Shown: positions 1-8,762, numbered from the stretch's first letter. The stretch is 64,000 nucleotides of DNA from Paenibacillus urinalis (GCF_028747985.1 NZ_CP118108.1:4407001-4471000), one strand, 5' to 3'. A program made the numbers and translations. The notes: generated by a model from the letters alone, not told the origin.

Positions 1-80
1 AACATGGTAGAAATCATGATTTATAATGACCCAATACAGCTTAATAATAAGTACTACCCTTAATGAAGGAGGGATGTCCG

Positions 81-959
81 ATGATTAACATCGGTCTGAC
101 CGGCTGGGGAGACCATGACGACTTATATTTGCCCGGTACGAAGCCGAAGGACAAGCTGATCGAATATAGTGCCCATTTTCCGGTGGTAGAAGTCGACAGC
201 TCCTTCTATGCAGTGCAGCCGGCGGAGAGAATGGCAAGATGGACGGAGGAAACGCCTGATCAATTCTCCTTCATTGTCAAGGCCTATCAAGGCATGACCG
301 GTCACCTGCGCGGTAAGCCCTATTTCCCGGATACAGACACCATGTATGCCGCTTTTATGGAGTCGCTTGCCCCCATGGTCGAGAAAGGTAAAATGAAAGC
401 CGTATTGTTCCAGTTTCCGCCTTGGTTTGATTGTAATCGAGAGAACGTAGGTACACTTCGCAGTATCAAGGAGCGCATGCAGCATATTCCTTGTGCACTA
501 GAATTCAGACACCGCAGCTGGTTTGAAGGTGAGATGATGCATAGAACACTCGCTTTTATGAAAAAAGAAGGCTGGATCCACAGCATCTGCGACGAACCGA
601 ACGCAGGGCAAGGCTCCATCCCGACCGTACTGAGCGCGACAGATGCAGATCTCAGCATCGTGCGATTCCATGGGCGGAACGCATCCGGCTGGCATCAGAG
701 CGGAGCTCCAAATTGGCGGGAGGTAAGATATCTCTATCGATACAATGAGGAGGAGCTCTCTGAATGGAAGGAACGACTGGATCAACTAGAGAAGCAAAGT
801 CAGGAGATTTGCGTCGTGTTCAATAACAACTCCGGCGGAGATGCCGCAGCAAACGCTAAGCAGCTCATGACCATGCTCGGCATGACACCGCAGCCGCTGG
901 CATCTGAAGTGATCCGGAAGAAGCAGGAGGAAGAACCGGAGCAGCTGGAGTTATTTTAA
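81..959 (+). CDS. DUF72 domain protein (YecE/YunF family)
   Basis: A 292-residue soluble protein of the DUF72 family, which folds as a TIM barrel and has no firmly assigned reaction. It opens with IGLTGWGDHDDLY and carries the family features FPVVEVDSSFYA, ALEFRHRSW near residue 150 and VVFNNN near the end. An ATG exists at 63, but the AAGGAGGG at 66-73 sits seven bases before the ATG at 81, so 81 is chosen. It stands alone, ending just before the terminator shared with the converging iron-uptake operon. The acidic Glu-rich C-terminus (EEEPEQLELF) is unremarkable. Family call is secure; function unknown. Confidence 0.9.
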   Translation: MINIGLTGWGDHDDLYLPGTKPKDKLIEYSAHFPVVEVDSSFYAVQPAERMARWTEETPDQFSFIVKAYQGMTGHLRGKPYFPDTDTMYAAFMESLAPMVEKGKMKAVLFQFPPWFDCNRENVGTLRSIKERMQHIPCALEFRHRSWFEGEMMHRTLAFMKKEGWIHSICDEPNAGQGSIPTVLSATDADLSIVRFHGRNASGWHQSGAPNWREVRYLYRYNEEELSEWKERLDQLEKQSQEICVVFNNNSGGDAAANAKQLMTMLGMTPQPLASEVIRKKQEEEPEQLELF

Positions 960-988
960 ATAATCGCGGCTCATTTATTTATCAAAAT

Positions 989-1033
989 CAATAAAGCCTT
1001 TCTTCTGTTACGAACAGAAGAAAGGCTTTATTG
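989..1033. terminator. Bidirectional intrinsic terminator
   Basis: A near-perfect hairpin: an 18-base arm (AATAAAGCCTTTCTTCTG), a six-base loop and the matching arm. A-rich and T-rich flanks occur on both sides. It separates the DUF72 gene on the plus strand from the end of the iron permease operon on the minus strand, and can serve both. Confidence 0.85.
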
Positions 1034-1039
1034 TCAATA

Positions 1040-2053
1040 CTATACCTGAGCCTGCTTCCGGGATTCCCGCCACAATAAGAATACAAAAAAAGGGGCCCCA
1101 ATTATAGATGTTACAAGACCCGCAGGAAATTCAATGGGCGGCAGCAGCACTCTGCCCATCGTATCTGAGAGCAGGAGCATGACTGAGCCCGTCAAAGCTG
1201 CCGCAGGAACATATGCCCTATGTCCACCAGAAACAAGTTTACGCGCAATATGGGGGCTCACCAATCCTACAAAACCAATCATCCCAACAGTAGCAACCGA
1301 TCCGCTAGCAAGCAGTACCGTCAACAGCAATAGAATCAGTCTCATCTTTTCTAGGCTCACACCAAGTCCCTTGGACATAGACTCTCCGAGGGCAAGAATA
1401 TCCATAGCTCTGCTGAACAGCCAGACCATGGGAATAAAAATAACGATAAGCGGAGCAAGCTGCAGTACCTGATCCCAGGTTCTACCCCATAGCGAACCGT
1501 TCAGCCACAGCAATACCGTACTGGTACCCGCCGAAGTCTTCGTTATCAGCAACTGAATCCAGGTACTTCCGCAGGCACTGACTGCCACACCTATAAGAGC
1601 AAGCCGCACAGGGTTTAGGCCCTTCTGATATGCAAGTACATAAACAAGCAGTGCGCCTGCTGCGCCCCCAGCAAATGCAGCAAGTGCAGTAAGAGCTTGG
1701 CTGTGCATATTGGGAGTTAGAAGCAAAACGGTTGCAACAGCACCCAAGGCCGATCCTGCTGAGATCCCCAGCGTATCCGGTGCTGCCATCGGATTCATCA
1801 AAATAGCCTGCGATATTAGTCCGGAAACAGCAAGGCCTGCTCCCACCATAATCGCAAGAATTATACGCGGCAGTCTGTAATGGATGATAATGTGGGATAC
1901 ATCGGGGTCACCCTTGCCTGTAAAAGCATGCAAGATATCCATGAATGTAACAGATACCGCACCCACGGCAATATTGATGAGAGCCAGGAGGATGACGAGA
2001 ATGAATAGAAACCCAAAGGTAAGTTTATTTCTCGATCTTATAGATCCATTCAT
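1040..2053 (-). CDS. FecCD-family iron-siderophore ABC permease (second subunit)
   Basis: A 337-residue polytopic membrane permease of the FecCD/BtuC family, expected to pair with the neighbouring permease to move a ferric siderophore. Visible family features are LPRIILAIMVGAGLAVSG, NPMAAPDTLGISAGSALGA and GFVGLVSPHIARKLV. The frame is open further upstream, but the ATG at 2053 overlaps the TGA of the preceding permease (ATGA) and begins MNGSIRSRNKLTFGF, typical of translational coupling. It is the last gene of the operon and is followed by a terminator. No ATPase gene follows, so a shared housekeeping ATPase such as FhuC/YusV is presumably used (inference). Confidence 0.92.
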   Translation of the reverse strand: MNGSIRSRNKLTFGFLFILVILLALINIAVGAVSVTFMDILHAFTGKGDPDVSHIIIHYRLPRIILAIMVGAGLAVSGLISQAILMNPMAAPDTLGISAGSALGAVATVLLLTPNMHSQALTALAAFAGGAAGALLVYVLAYQKGLNPVRLALIGVAVSACGSTWIQLLITKTSAGTSTVLLWLNGSLWGRTWDQVLQLAPLIVIFIPMVWLFSRAMDILALGESMSKGLGVSLEKMRLILLLLTVLLASGSVATVGMIGFVGLVSPHIARKLVSGGHRAYVPAAALTGSVMLLLSDTMGRVLLPPIEFPAGLVTSIIGAPFFVFLLWRESRKQAQV

Positions 2054-3099
2054 GAAGTACTCCTTGCTTGGCGTCTTGCTAAATACACAAAATAAGGTGC
2101 GCCTATCAAAGCTGTGATAATTCCTACCGGTGTCTCTGCCGGGAAGCTGACAAGCCTCGCGACCATATCCGCAAGGAGCAGCAAACAAGCGCCCATTAGG
2201 GCAGAGAACGGCAGCACAATTTGATAATTATTACCCAGCATGTATCTGGAAATGTGCGGAACGATCAATCCAACAAAACCTATCGGACCGCATACTGCTA
2301 CTGAAATACCTGCCAGCATGATAACAACAGCACTTCCCGTTATGCGCAGCAGCCATATTCGCTGACCTAACCCTTGCGCAACCTCTTCTCCTAAACTAAG
2401 CAGAGAAAGAGCTCGGCTCAGAGCAAAGGCAATGAGAAGGCAAATCAGACTGACAGGCAACAGTATTCTAAGTTCCTCCCACTCAACTCCTGCCACCGAT
2501 CCTGCAAGCCAAAAGATCATTTTACCAGCAGATTCCTCATTAAATATAAGTAAGCCCTGGGTTAAAGAGGACAAGACAGCTTGTATCATCATACCGATCA
2601 ATGCCATTCTTACAGTCGCACTTCCACCTTTGATGAGCGCGCTCATCAACAGAACGAGAAGCACAGCTAAAAGCCCACCGGCAAAGCCGAATCCAGCCAT
2701 CGCTAATCCGCCGAAGCTTGGAAACAGCACCATGCATAGAACAACCATGAATGATGCTCCAGTATTCACCCCAAATACGCCCGGAGAAGCAAGCGGGTTC
2801 CTTGTTATTGCCTGCATGATGCAACCAGAGACAGCGAGGCTGGCACCTATAGCCAGCGACGCGAGCGCTCTCGGCATACGGAGCAAATGGAGAATCAGGT
2901 GATTTTTATCCCATTCTGAATATTGAAACAAATAGCTCCCCACCACTTCAGCCGAGAAAAAAGCAGGGCCAATCATTAAAGAGCCTATGAACAATATACC
3001 GAGTAAGACCACAATAAGCACAAAGTATAAAGGAATACACCAAGATCTTCTGGTAGAAAAATGATGTACCATCACGTCAGAAGATATCCGCTGCTTCAT
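2050..3099 (-). CDS. FecCD-family iron-siderophore ABC permease (first subunit)
   Basis: A 349-residue membrane permease of the FecCD family. It shows LLRMPRALASLAIGASLAVSG, NPLASPGVFGVNTGASF and GFVGLIVPHISRYMLG, the usual family signatures, and about nine hydrophobic segments. It overlaps the 3' end of the upstream lipoprotein reading frame by 23 bases and the downstream permease by four, so the three are one translationally coupled unit. The start is uncertain: the ATG at 3099 has no strong ribosome site, and the ATG at 3072 (MVHHFSTRRSW) is possible. The substrate is inferred to be an iron chelate because of the Fur-type promoters upstream. Confidence 0.92.
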   Translation of the reverse strand: MKQRISSDVMVHHFSTRRSWCIPLYFVLIVVLLGILFIGSLMIGPAFFSAEVVGSYLFQYSEWDKNHLILHLLRMPRALASLAIGASLAVSGCIMQAITRNPLASPGVFGVNTGASFMVVLCMVLFPSFGGLAMAGFGFAGGLLAVLLVLLMSALIKGGSATVRMALIGMMIQAVLSSLTQGLLIFNEESAGKMIFWLAGSVAGVEWEELRILLPVSLICLLIAFALSRALSLLSLGEEVAQGLGQRIWLLRITGSAVVIMLAGISVAVCGPIGFVGLIVPHISRYMLGNNYQIVLPFSALMGACLLLLADMVARLVSFPAETPVGIITALIGAPYFVYLARRQARSTS

Positions 3100-4063
3100 C
3101 CATAATTTGATTCAGCGACACAATACTGCGCTGTCTGGACCAAGTTGCCAGCTCCACCTCGTGAACGTTATTGTTCTGAACCGCTGCCAGGCTGTTCCAT
3201 AATGGATTATCCGCCTGTGCTTCAATAACCGACGTAGCATCTTCATTAAGAAGGATCAACATGACATCCGGGTCAATTGCAAGCAATTGTTCCGTCGTCA
3301 TCAGCTGATTCGTTTCGTCCTCATCCATAAGAGCATACTGTAGCCCAGCCTCTATTAAGAACGAAGGATGGAAGGAAGTGCTCGTCCGAACTTGAAAAGA
3401 CTGACCATCCTCTTCATCGGGTGTAATCATTAGCACGGTCTTATTCCTATCGATTTGTGTTCTCAGCTCTTCAATTCCATCCTGATGCTCCTGAATCAGG
3501 ACTTGTGTTTCGCTTCCCTTGCCAAGTGCTTCACCAATTGCCTCAGTGGCAGCCAAAGATTGCGCGTAGTCCGCCGTATCATTCTTAAACACAATTGTAG
3601 GTGCAATCTCGGAGAGCTGTTCATAGATGGCAGAATGCCGGCTTGTGTCTGCAATGATCAGATCCGGCTCAAGTGTGCGGATCACTTCCAAATTGGGCTC
3701 AGAACGTGTACCTACTGAGGTATAACCTTGAATGTATTCAAGTGTATCCTTAGGAAAACGCTCCGGCTTGTTATCATCTGCAACCCCAATCGGCTTAACC
3801 TCAAGAGCAGCAACAATTTGGGCAAAGCCCTGTTCAAGAACAACGATCCGCTCCGGAGACTCAGGTACATTTGTTTCCCCAAGGTCATGCTGTATGATTC
3901 GAGCTGTTCCTTCCGATGCTAATGCCTCTGTCCCATTCGCAGCAGTATGAGAAGAATTATGGATTACTGTAGTTCCTGATGCACCTCCGCATGCGGCAAG
4001 AAAAATGCTGAGACTGATAAACAGCATAATTGCTGTTGATTTTTTAACATTGCTTTTATTCAT
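3077..4063 (-). CDS. Siderophore-binding lipoprotein from internal start (alternative product)
   Basis: Internal ATG at 4063 in the same frame as the AraC part, giving a 328-residue product. It starts with two lysines, a hydrophobic core and the lipobox LAAC-GG, so it should be exported and lipidated by signal peptidase II. The rest is a Peripla_BP_2 domain (ESPERIVVLEQGFAQIVAAL; SVGTRSEPNLEVIRTLEPDL; VMLILLNEDA). Upstream of the ATG lie GGGGGT, a Fur box at 4081-4102 and a well-spaced promoter, which supports independent expression. It would feed the two permeases downstream. Independent expression is inferred from these signals. Confidence 0.7.
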   Translation of the reverse strand: MNKSNVKKSTAIMLFISLSIFLAACGGASGTTVIHNSSHTAANGTEALASEGTARIIQHDLGETNVPESPERIVVLEQGFAQIVAALEVKPIGVADDNKPERFPKDTLEYIQGYTSVGTRSEPNLEVIRTLEPDLIIADTSRHSAIYEQLSEIAPTIVFKNDTADYAQSLAATEAIGEALGKGSETQVLIQEHQDGIEELRTQIDRNKTVLMITPDEEDGQSFQVRTSTSFHPSFLIEAGLQYALMDEDETNQLMTTEQLLAIDPDVMLILLNEDATSVIEAQADNPLWNSLAAVQNNNVHEVELATWSRQRSIVSLNQIMDEAADIF

Positions 4064-5026
4064 GGTGTAACCCCCGTCTTGATAATAATGATTATTATTA
4101 TCAATATAGCGACGCAGCTTGTTAGCGGCAATGGAATATTCGGACCTGCCAAATGACATTTTAGGACCCTTCTCCTTCATCTGGATCATCTGGAATGGCT
4201 CTTTACGGTATTCCATCGGAGAAACGCCAGTATACTTTTTAAACATCCGGCTAAAATAGTACCCATCCTGATAACCTACATTTACTGCAATCTCCTGTAA
4301 GGTCAGACTCGTATCCCTTAACAATTCCCCTGACTTCTCCAGCCTAAGTCGAGCCAAATAATCAGAAGGCGTCTCTCCAAGACCGCTTTTCTGAAACAGT
4401 CTGGATAAATGCCTTGGCGAGCAGTCTAGCGCATCAGCAACAGAAGATACACTGATCGGACGCATGTAATGATTGTCCATATACCCTATCGCCTGCGATG
4501 TAAGATCCGGGACCGTTACAGCCGTTCCTTCCTGCTCAAGCTGCTTAAGCAGTTCATAAACCAGCCCTAGAAACAAGGACTGTACAATTACACCCTTTAA
4601 TCGGTCATCACTGATCCAGCTTCTGTGCATATCTGTAAATAATTCCTTGATAAACACGGGTCTGGCAGGTTGAAGTACATAATGAATGTCATATGAATTT
4701 CGCTTCTCCAACAGACCAAGACGCTCTCTGGATCGGGACAACATATCAAAAGGCTTATAGAATACAATTTGATATTCAAATGGTTCAGACAGCCTGGGAA
4801 TATTTAAGATCATTCCTTTGAAACTATGTATGATGTAAAACGGAACAGCCGCATGCTCCTGTCCATCCAGCTTCAATTGTGCGTTTCCACGAATGACATA
4901 TATAAAACATTTTGCTGGCATGCTGTACGCTGACAACGATTCTCCAGCCTCCATAACGATGTGACGCACATCGAGAACACGGACAGAGGCCTTCCCCCAT
5001 AAGTGGATATATTCACTCATGTTCAT
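3077..5026 (-). CDS. AraC regulator fused in frame to siderophore-binding lipoprotein
   Basis: One 649-codon open frame joins two parts. Residues 1-290 are an AraC-type regulator: an N-terminal cupin-like sensor, then a double helix-turn-helix (SPRHLSRLFQKSGL, and IAVNVGYQDGYYFSRMFKKY followed by the GVSPMEYRKE ending). After a short linker, residues 322-649 are a FecB/BtuF-type binding protein that still has a complete lipoprotein signal (MNKSNVKKS, hydrophobic stretch, lipobox LAAC). Bacillus Btr/YbbB also fuses AraC to a binding domain, but without an internal lipoprotein signal. Here the linker DNA holds a Fur box and promoter, so the lipoprotein is probably also made separately from 4063. 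Whether the full fusion exists as a membrane-spanning regulator is unknown. Confidence 0.85.
   Translation of the reverse strand: MNMSEYIHLWGKASVRVLDVRHIVMEAGESLSAYSMPAKCFIYVIRGNAQLKLDGQEHAAVPFYIIHSFKGMILNIPRLSEPFEYQIVFYKPFDMLSRSRERLGLLEKRNSYDIHYVLQPARPVFIKELFTDMHRSWISDDRLKGVIVQSLFLGLVYELLKQLEQEGTAVTVPDLTSQAIGYMDNHYMRPISVSSVADALDCSPRHLSRLFQKSGLGETPSDYLARLRLEKSGELLRDTSLTLQEIAVNVGYQDGYYFSRMFKKYTGVSPMEYRKEPFQMIQMKEKGPKMSFGRSEYSIAANKLRRYIDNNNHYYQDGGYTMNKSNVKKSTAIMLFISLSIFLAACGGASGTTVIHNSSHTAANGTEALASEGTARIIQHDLGETNVPESPERIVVLEQGFAQIVAALEVKPIGVADDNKPERFPKDTLEYIQGYTSVGTRSEPNLEVIRTLEPDLIIADTSRHSAIYEQLSEIAPTIVFKNDTADYAQSLAATEAIGEALGKGSETQVLIQEHQDGIEELRTQIDRNKTVLMITPDEEDGQSFQVRTSTSFHPSFLIEAGLQYALMDEDETNQLMTTEQLLAIDPDVMLILLNEDATSVIEAQADNPLWNSLAAVQNNNVHEVELATWSRQRSIVSLNQIMDEAADIF
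4081..4131 (-). promoter_or_regulatory. Fur-regulated promoter inside the AraC-lipoprotein reading frame
   Basis: Reading the minus strand: -35 TTGCCG (4126-4131), 17-base spacer, -10 TATATT (4103-4108). Immediately after it lies a near-perfect Fur palindrome at 4081-4102, GATAATAATAATCATTATTATC in two halves, so the box covers the likely start of transcription. The lipoprotein ATG is 17 bases further on. The box is simultaneously coding, giving the linker peptide IDNNNHYYQ. Confidence 0.75.
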
Positions 5027-5080
5027 TCGATCACCTCCATGTCGTGAACATACATATCTATTTTTTAAAACTCAAATCTA

Positions 5081-5109
5081 ATTCTAATGATAACCGTTCT
5101 CATTTACAA
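5081..5109 (-). promoter_or_regulatory. Fur-type promoter of the araC-lipoprotein operon
   Basis: Minus strand: -35 TTGTAA (5104-5109), 17-base spacer, -10 TAGAAT (5081-5086). The spacer contains TGAGAACGGTTATCA (5088-5102), which matches the 7-1-7 Fur consensus TGATAATnATTATCA at 12 of 14 fixed positions. The gene start at 5026 has GGAGGTGATCGA before it. Confidence 0.6.
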
Positions 5110-5120
5110 TGTTTTCACAG

Positions 5121-5160
5121 AAAAAAAGAGCCGGACATGCGTTCAGCATCTCCAGCCCTT
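5121..5160 (-). terminator. Intrinsic terminator after the GH105 gene
   Basis: On the minus strand GGGCTGGAGATGC and GCATGTCCGGCTC form an imperfect stem with a short loop, followed by seven T. It lies just after the stop at 5192 and separates the sugar locus from the iron operon promoter. Confidence 0.65.
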
Positions 5161-5191
5161 GATTATACCCTTTAGCAATATCCAAAATAAA

Positions 5192-7414
5192 TTAATGCTG
5201 TGCTGACACTGCAAAAGCATCTGTATCTGCACTCTCTCGGAGGGCCACCTGCATTCTCAGAGCTTCTACCCCTGCAAGCAGTACAATGCCGATTCCGTGG
5301 GTATCATTCAGGTTCCAACCGAGATCATCCTTGTAGTAAGAAGCCGTGAAGGAATATCCTGAACCTCTGCAGACCCCATAAATGTTGCCTTTGTAGTCGA
5401 TAGCGATCCGGGTGAGACCCTCCCAGCCCCTTAACACGGAATCCACATACTTGCCTGTATCCTCCAGCCAGCCAGAACGAATGCCCTTGGCGTAAGCGTA
5501 TATAAACATTGAAGTACAGGAGCTCTCCTCATAGCTGTCTGGGCGGTTCAGTACCTGATGCCATAGACCGTTTTCTCCCTGCAGCGCAACATATCCTTCA
5601 CATAAGTCACGGTAGAAGCCAAGCAGCTCAGGCCGCTTCTCGTGTGTATCAGGCAGCATCGTCAGCAGCTCTGTCAGTGAAAACAGCACCCAGCCATTGC
5701 CTCTTCCCCATGGGATACCTGTAGCACTGCCTCTGACAAAGTCATAAACATGTGACATGATCTTCAGTTCTGGAATATAGAGATATTGCTTGAACAACAG
5801 AAACTGCTGAACGGCATCCTCAAGATAGGTGCTGTCACCAGTCAGCTTGGCGTACCGCGTCAGAAACGGAGTGCTCATGTATAGATCATCACACCACATC
5901 GTCTCCTGTCTCATCTCTGCAGCTCCTCTTCTTCGGAAAAAAGCTCCGTCCGGCAGACGCTCCTGATCTTCTCTCATGTACTTGGCAATCCGATCCGCCG
6001 TGTCCCTGCCGCCCGGAATAGAAGCCTGCTCCATGGCAAACAGCATCGTTGCTCCAAAGGATCCGCAGTCATCAAGACTATCTATAGCGGACAGCTGATT
6101 ATTAATTCCTGCTGCACCATAAGTCGCTCTGTCCCATAATCCATACTTATCAAATGACGTGCTGAGCGAAATATGCTCTACCGCATAACGGACATACGCT
6201 TCCTCGCCGAGCTCCAGCCCGGTCTGCATCAATCCAAGCAGCGTCACACCCAGTGGATAGTTCCATTTCCCATAATGCGTGCTCTCTAGATAAGGCCGAA
6301 TGACCGTATTCGGAAAATCGAGCCGGTAGTATACACCTCTAGAATCGTCACCATGGATTCGGTTCACTTCTTGAACGGTGCTCAGCTGCGGCTCATTTGA
6401 AGGATCAAAAGGCCCTAAATACAGCCATGAATCCTGGCTGCCTGCCACCGAATAAGGTGAATGCCAGCTTACTCCGCTGTTACGTCCGAAGTCCTTGAGC
6501 TCAAATCCCCACCTTGCAGCCGCGTCCTCTGTGTTGGTCCCTTTGGCGATGAGCTGATGCGCTCCGAATATCCGCGGAAGCTTCAGGTCGATCTCACCGG
6601 AAGCACTTGAAGCATAGACTTCTTCGTCGTCGACATATAGCGATAGCGCTCCATCATGACGTCCCTTAATCCGCACCGGCTTGCCCTCGGGCTGCTTGAC
6701 GTGGAAGGTGCTCCATGCATAAGCCGTCTGCAATGGCTCCAGCCCATAAATTCTGCCGAATACCCCCTGATCCAGCTCCTCCCTGGTCCAGCTGTGGCGA
6801 GGATACCAGATAAGATCTGTGTCCTTCTCCTTCATTCCAAGTCTAGGCAGCTTCTGCTCCGGATTGGTAAAAAACTCCGAGTACATCCATCCCTCCTGAT
6901 CGTTTCGATCAGCGCTCGGATTGATGAAGTGCAGTGGGAAATTTTTAAAAGAGCCTGTACCAAACACACCCCCAAAGCCGACATCGGTCTTCACGAACTG
7001 AAGCACAATATCATTCCAGCCATACTGAACGGGAACAGCAAGCGGCCAGCGTCTGTCGGGAAACAGCTCCTGATGAAGATCTGATTTGAAGAACAGTTCC
7101 CCATTCACGTATATGGTTACCGGGCTATAGCAGCTCAGGCTCATATTCAGCTTGGTTTCATTCAGATTCGGACTCCACAGCTTCCCCCAGATAAAGGCAT
7201 AGCTTCCTGACGGTGCATCCGGCAGACGATCATTCAGATTCATCTCATATCTATAGTCAGGCAGTCGGTTAAAGCCTGCTTCATTATATGCCCTGAACAA
7301 GAAGGACTGCTTCGGATTATCACCGATATAACGCTGCGCAATGGTGGACAATACATCCTCTATCGCATCGTGGTTGCGACTTGCAATGGACTCATTTTCG
7401 TGAAAATAACGCAT
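5192..7414 (-). CDS. GH105/GH88-type unsaturated uronyl glycoside hydrolase with N-terminal extension
   Basis: A 740-residue cytoplasmic protein (no signal peptide). The C-terminal half, from about residue 370, is an alpha/alpha-barrel of the YteR/YesR type (GH105). It shows SLDDCGSFG near residue 446, MWCDDLYMSTPF near 503 and the family hallmark WGRGNGW near 570. GH105 enzymes hydrate and open the unsaturated uronic acid at the end of lyase-made oligosaccharides such as rhamnogalacturonan. The N-terminal half is beta-rich and appears to hold repeated sugar-binding-like modules (IYVNGELFF, LSLYVDDEEVY); GH105 enzymes are normally about 370 residues, so this is an unusual extension. It is the last gene of the locus. 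Confidence 0.85.
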   Translation of the reverse strand: MRYFHENESIASRNHDAIEDVLSTIAQRYIGDNPKQSFLFRAYNEAGFNRLPDYRYEMNLNDRLPDAPSGSYAFIWGKLWSPNLNETKLNMSLSCYSPVTIYVNGELFFKSDLHQELFPDRRWPLAVPVQYGWNDIVLQFVKTDVGFGGVFGTGSFKNFPLHFINPSADRNDQEGWMYSEFFTNPEQKLPRLGMKEKDTDLIWYPRHSWTREELDQGVFGRIYGLEPLQTAYAWSTFHVKQPEGKPVRIKGRHDGALSLYVDDEEVYASSASGEIDLKLPRIFGAHQLIAKGTNTEDAAARWGFELKDFGRNSGVSWHSPYSVAGSQDSWLYLGPFDPSNEPQLSTVQEVNRIHGDDSRGVYYRLDFPNTVIRPYLESTHYGKWNYPLGVTLLGLMQTGLELGEEAYVRYAVEHISLSTSFDKYGLWDRATYGAAGINNQLSAIDSLDDCGSFGATMLFAMEQASIPGGRDTADRIAKYMREDQERLPDGAFFRRRGAAEMRQETMWCDDLYMSTPFLTRYAKLTGDSTYLEDAVQQFLLFKQYLYIPELKIMSHVYDFVRGSATGIPWGRGNGWVLFSLTELLTMLPDTHEKRPELLGFYRDLCEGYVALQGENGLWHQVLNRPDSYEESSCTSMFIYAYAKGIRSGWLEDTGKYVDSVLRGWEGLTRIAIDYKGNIYGVCRGSGYSFTASYYKDDLGWNLNDTHGIGIVLLAGVEALRMQVALRESADTDAFAVSAQH

Positions 7415-7468
7415 CTTATCCGCTCCTTTATACCGATATAGATTAGCTGCACGAGTTGATCACAGGGA

Positions 7469-8761
7469 TCAGTTATAGAACTTAACGAGATCTTTGATCT
7501 GAACAGGCAGCCCTGTGCGTATCGCTCTATTCGCCGCAATACCTGTCAGAATGGACCTTGCCCCGTCTACGTGATTGGCTGCACGATGAAACGGATCCTC
7601 CACTGGCTCTCCGAACAGATCGTTAAGCAGCACCGGGTCACCACCGCCATGGCCTCCTTCGCCTTCCTCTACCTCGACACGATAAGGGGCATCAAACATG
7701 GGATACACGGTAATGTTATGTCCCTGAAGGGCACCTTCTATGGCTCTGTCACCACCGGCATTCACATAGGACTGCTCAACGATGTTCATCTCGATCCGGC
7801 CTTTGCTGCCATTAAAGGCAATTCGGTATCCTTCCCACGGCATGTAAGCATTTAAGGAATACGTCAGCACAGCACGGTTCTTGTATTTAACGAGAACGCC
7901 CATCGTGTCTTCTATACTGATTCCGTCTCCGAACACATTCTGATCACGCTGATAGCCGTCCTCGTGCTCAGCATCGAAATACATGGCCTTCAGTCCCTCG
8001 CTTTGATCCAGGTGCAGCGCAAACGGGTCCTCCTTGGCTTTCGCATGCCCCGTCGCTCTTGGATAGTCATGACGCTCACCGCGTCTCTCGGCATTTTCCT
8101 TGCCATAGAAGAGCAGATCCCCAAAGGCAAATACAGTCTCTGGCTGCGAGCCAATCCAGAAATTGACGAGGTCAAAGTGGTGTGTTGATTTATGTACCAG
8201 CAGACCTCCGCTGTTTCGCTTATCCCGGTGCCATCTGCGGAAATAGTCGGCCCCATGCTGAGTGTTCAGCAGCCATTCAAAATGTACAGAATGCACATCT
8301 CCGATCGTACCGTTCATAATAAGCTCACGAGCTTTGGTATGATGAGGAGCATAGCGGTAGTTGAAGGTCACTCTCACGTTTCGTCCGGTCTTCTCCACCG
8401 CATCGAGTATCTCCTGGCACTTCTCTTCGTCAACCGTCATCGGCTTCTCTGTAATGACGTCGCAGCCAAGCTCCATGGCTCGAATGATATAACGATGATG
8501 TGTCCGGTCAATACTCGTGACGATGACATAGTCCGGCTTGTGCGCCTCAATCATTTCGTCAAACTGATGATCCTTGTAGGTAGGAACCTCGTGATATCCG
8601 CACTGCTCGGTTAATATTTGATTCGCGTAATTCATCCGTGTCTGATTCGTATCGCAAAATGCCAGCAGCTCCGACTGCTCCCGAAAATCTTTGGCCAGTG
8701 CCGTATAGAAAAATCCAGCTCTTCCGCCCGTACCGACAAGTACATACGTTTTTTTGCTCAT
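7469..8761 (-). CDS. Gfo/Idh/MocA-family oxidoreductase
   Basis: A 430-residue NAD(P)-dependent sugar dehydrogenase. The Rossmann motif LVGTGGRAG lies at residues 8-16, and the family motif EKPMTVDEEKC near residue 103. DKRNSGGLLVHKSTHHFDLVNFW near 185 has the catalytic-site His pattern typical of the family. It lies between the GH105 enzyme and the broken GH106-like gene, in the same direction and with very short spacing (one base after the upstream frame), so it is likely one transcript. It probably oxidises or epimerises a sugar released by the hydrolases; the substrate cannot be read from the sequence. Confidence 0.9.
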   Translation of the reverse strand: MSKKTYVLVGTGGRAGFFYTALAKDFREQSELLAFCDTNQTRMNYANQILTEQCGYHEVPTYKDHQFDEMIEAHKPDYVIVTSIDRTHHRYIIRAMELGCDVITEKPMTVDEEKCQEILDAVEKTGRNVRVTFNYRYAPHHTKARELIMNGTIGDVHSVHFEWLLNTQHGADYFRRWHRDKRNSGGLLVHKSTHHFDLVNFWIGSQPETVFAFGDLLFYGKENAERRGERHDYPRATGHAKAKEDPFALHLDQSEGLKAMYFDAEHEDGYQRDQNVFGDGISIEDTMGVLVKYKNRAVLTYSLNAYMPWEGYRIAFNGSKGRIEMNIVEQSYVNAGGDRAIEGALQGHNITVYPMFDAPYRVEVEEGEGGHGGGDPVLLNDLFGEPVEDPFHRAANHVDGARSILTGIAANRAIRTGLPVQIKDLVKFYN

Positions 8762-8762
8762 A

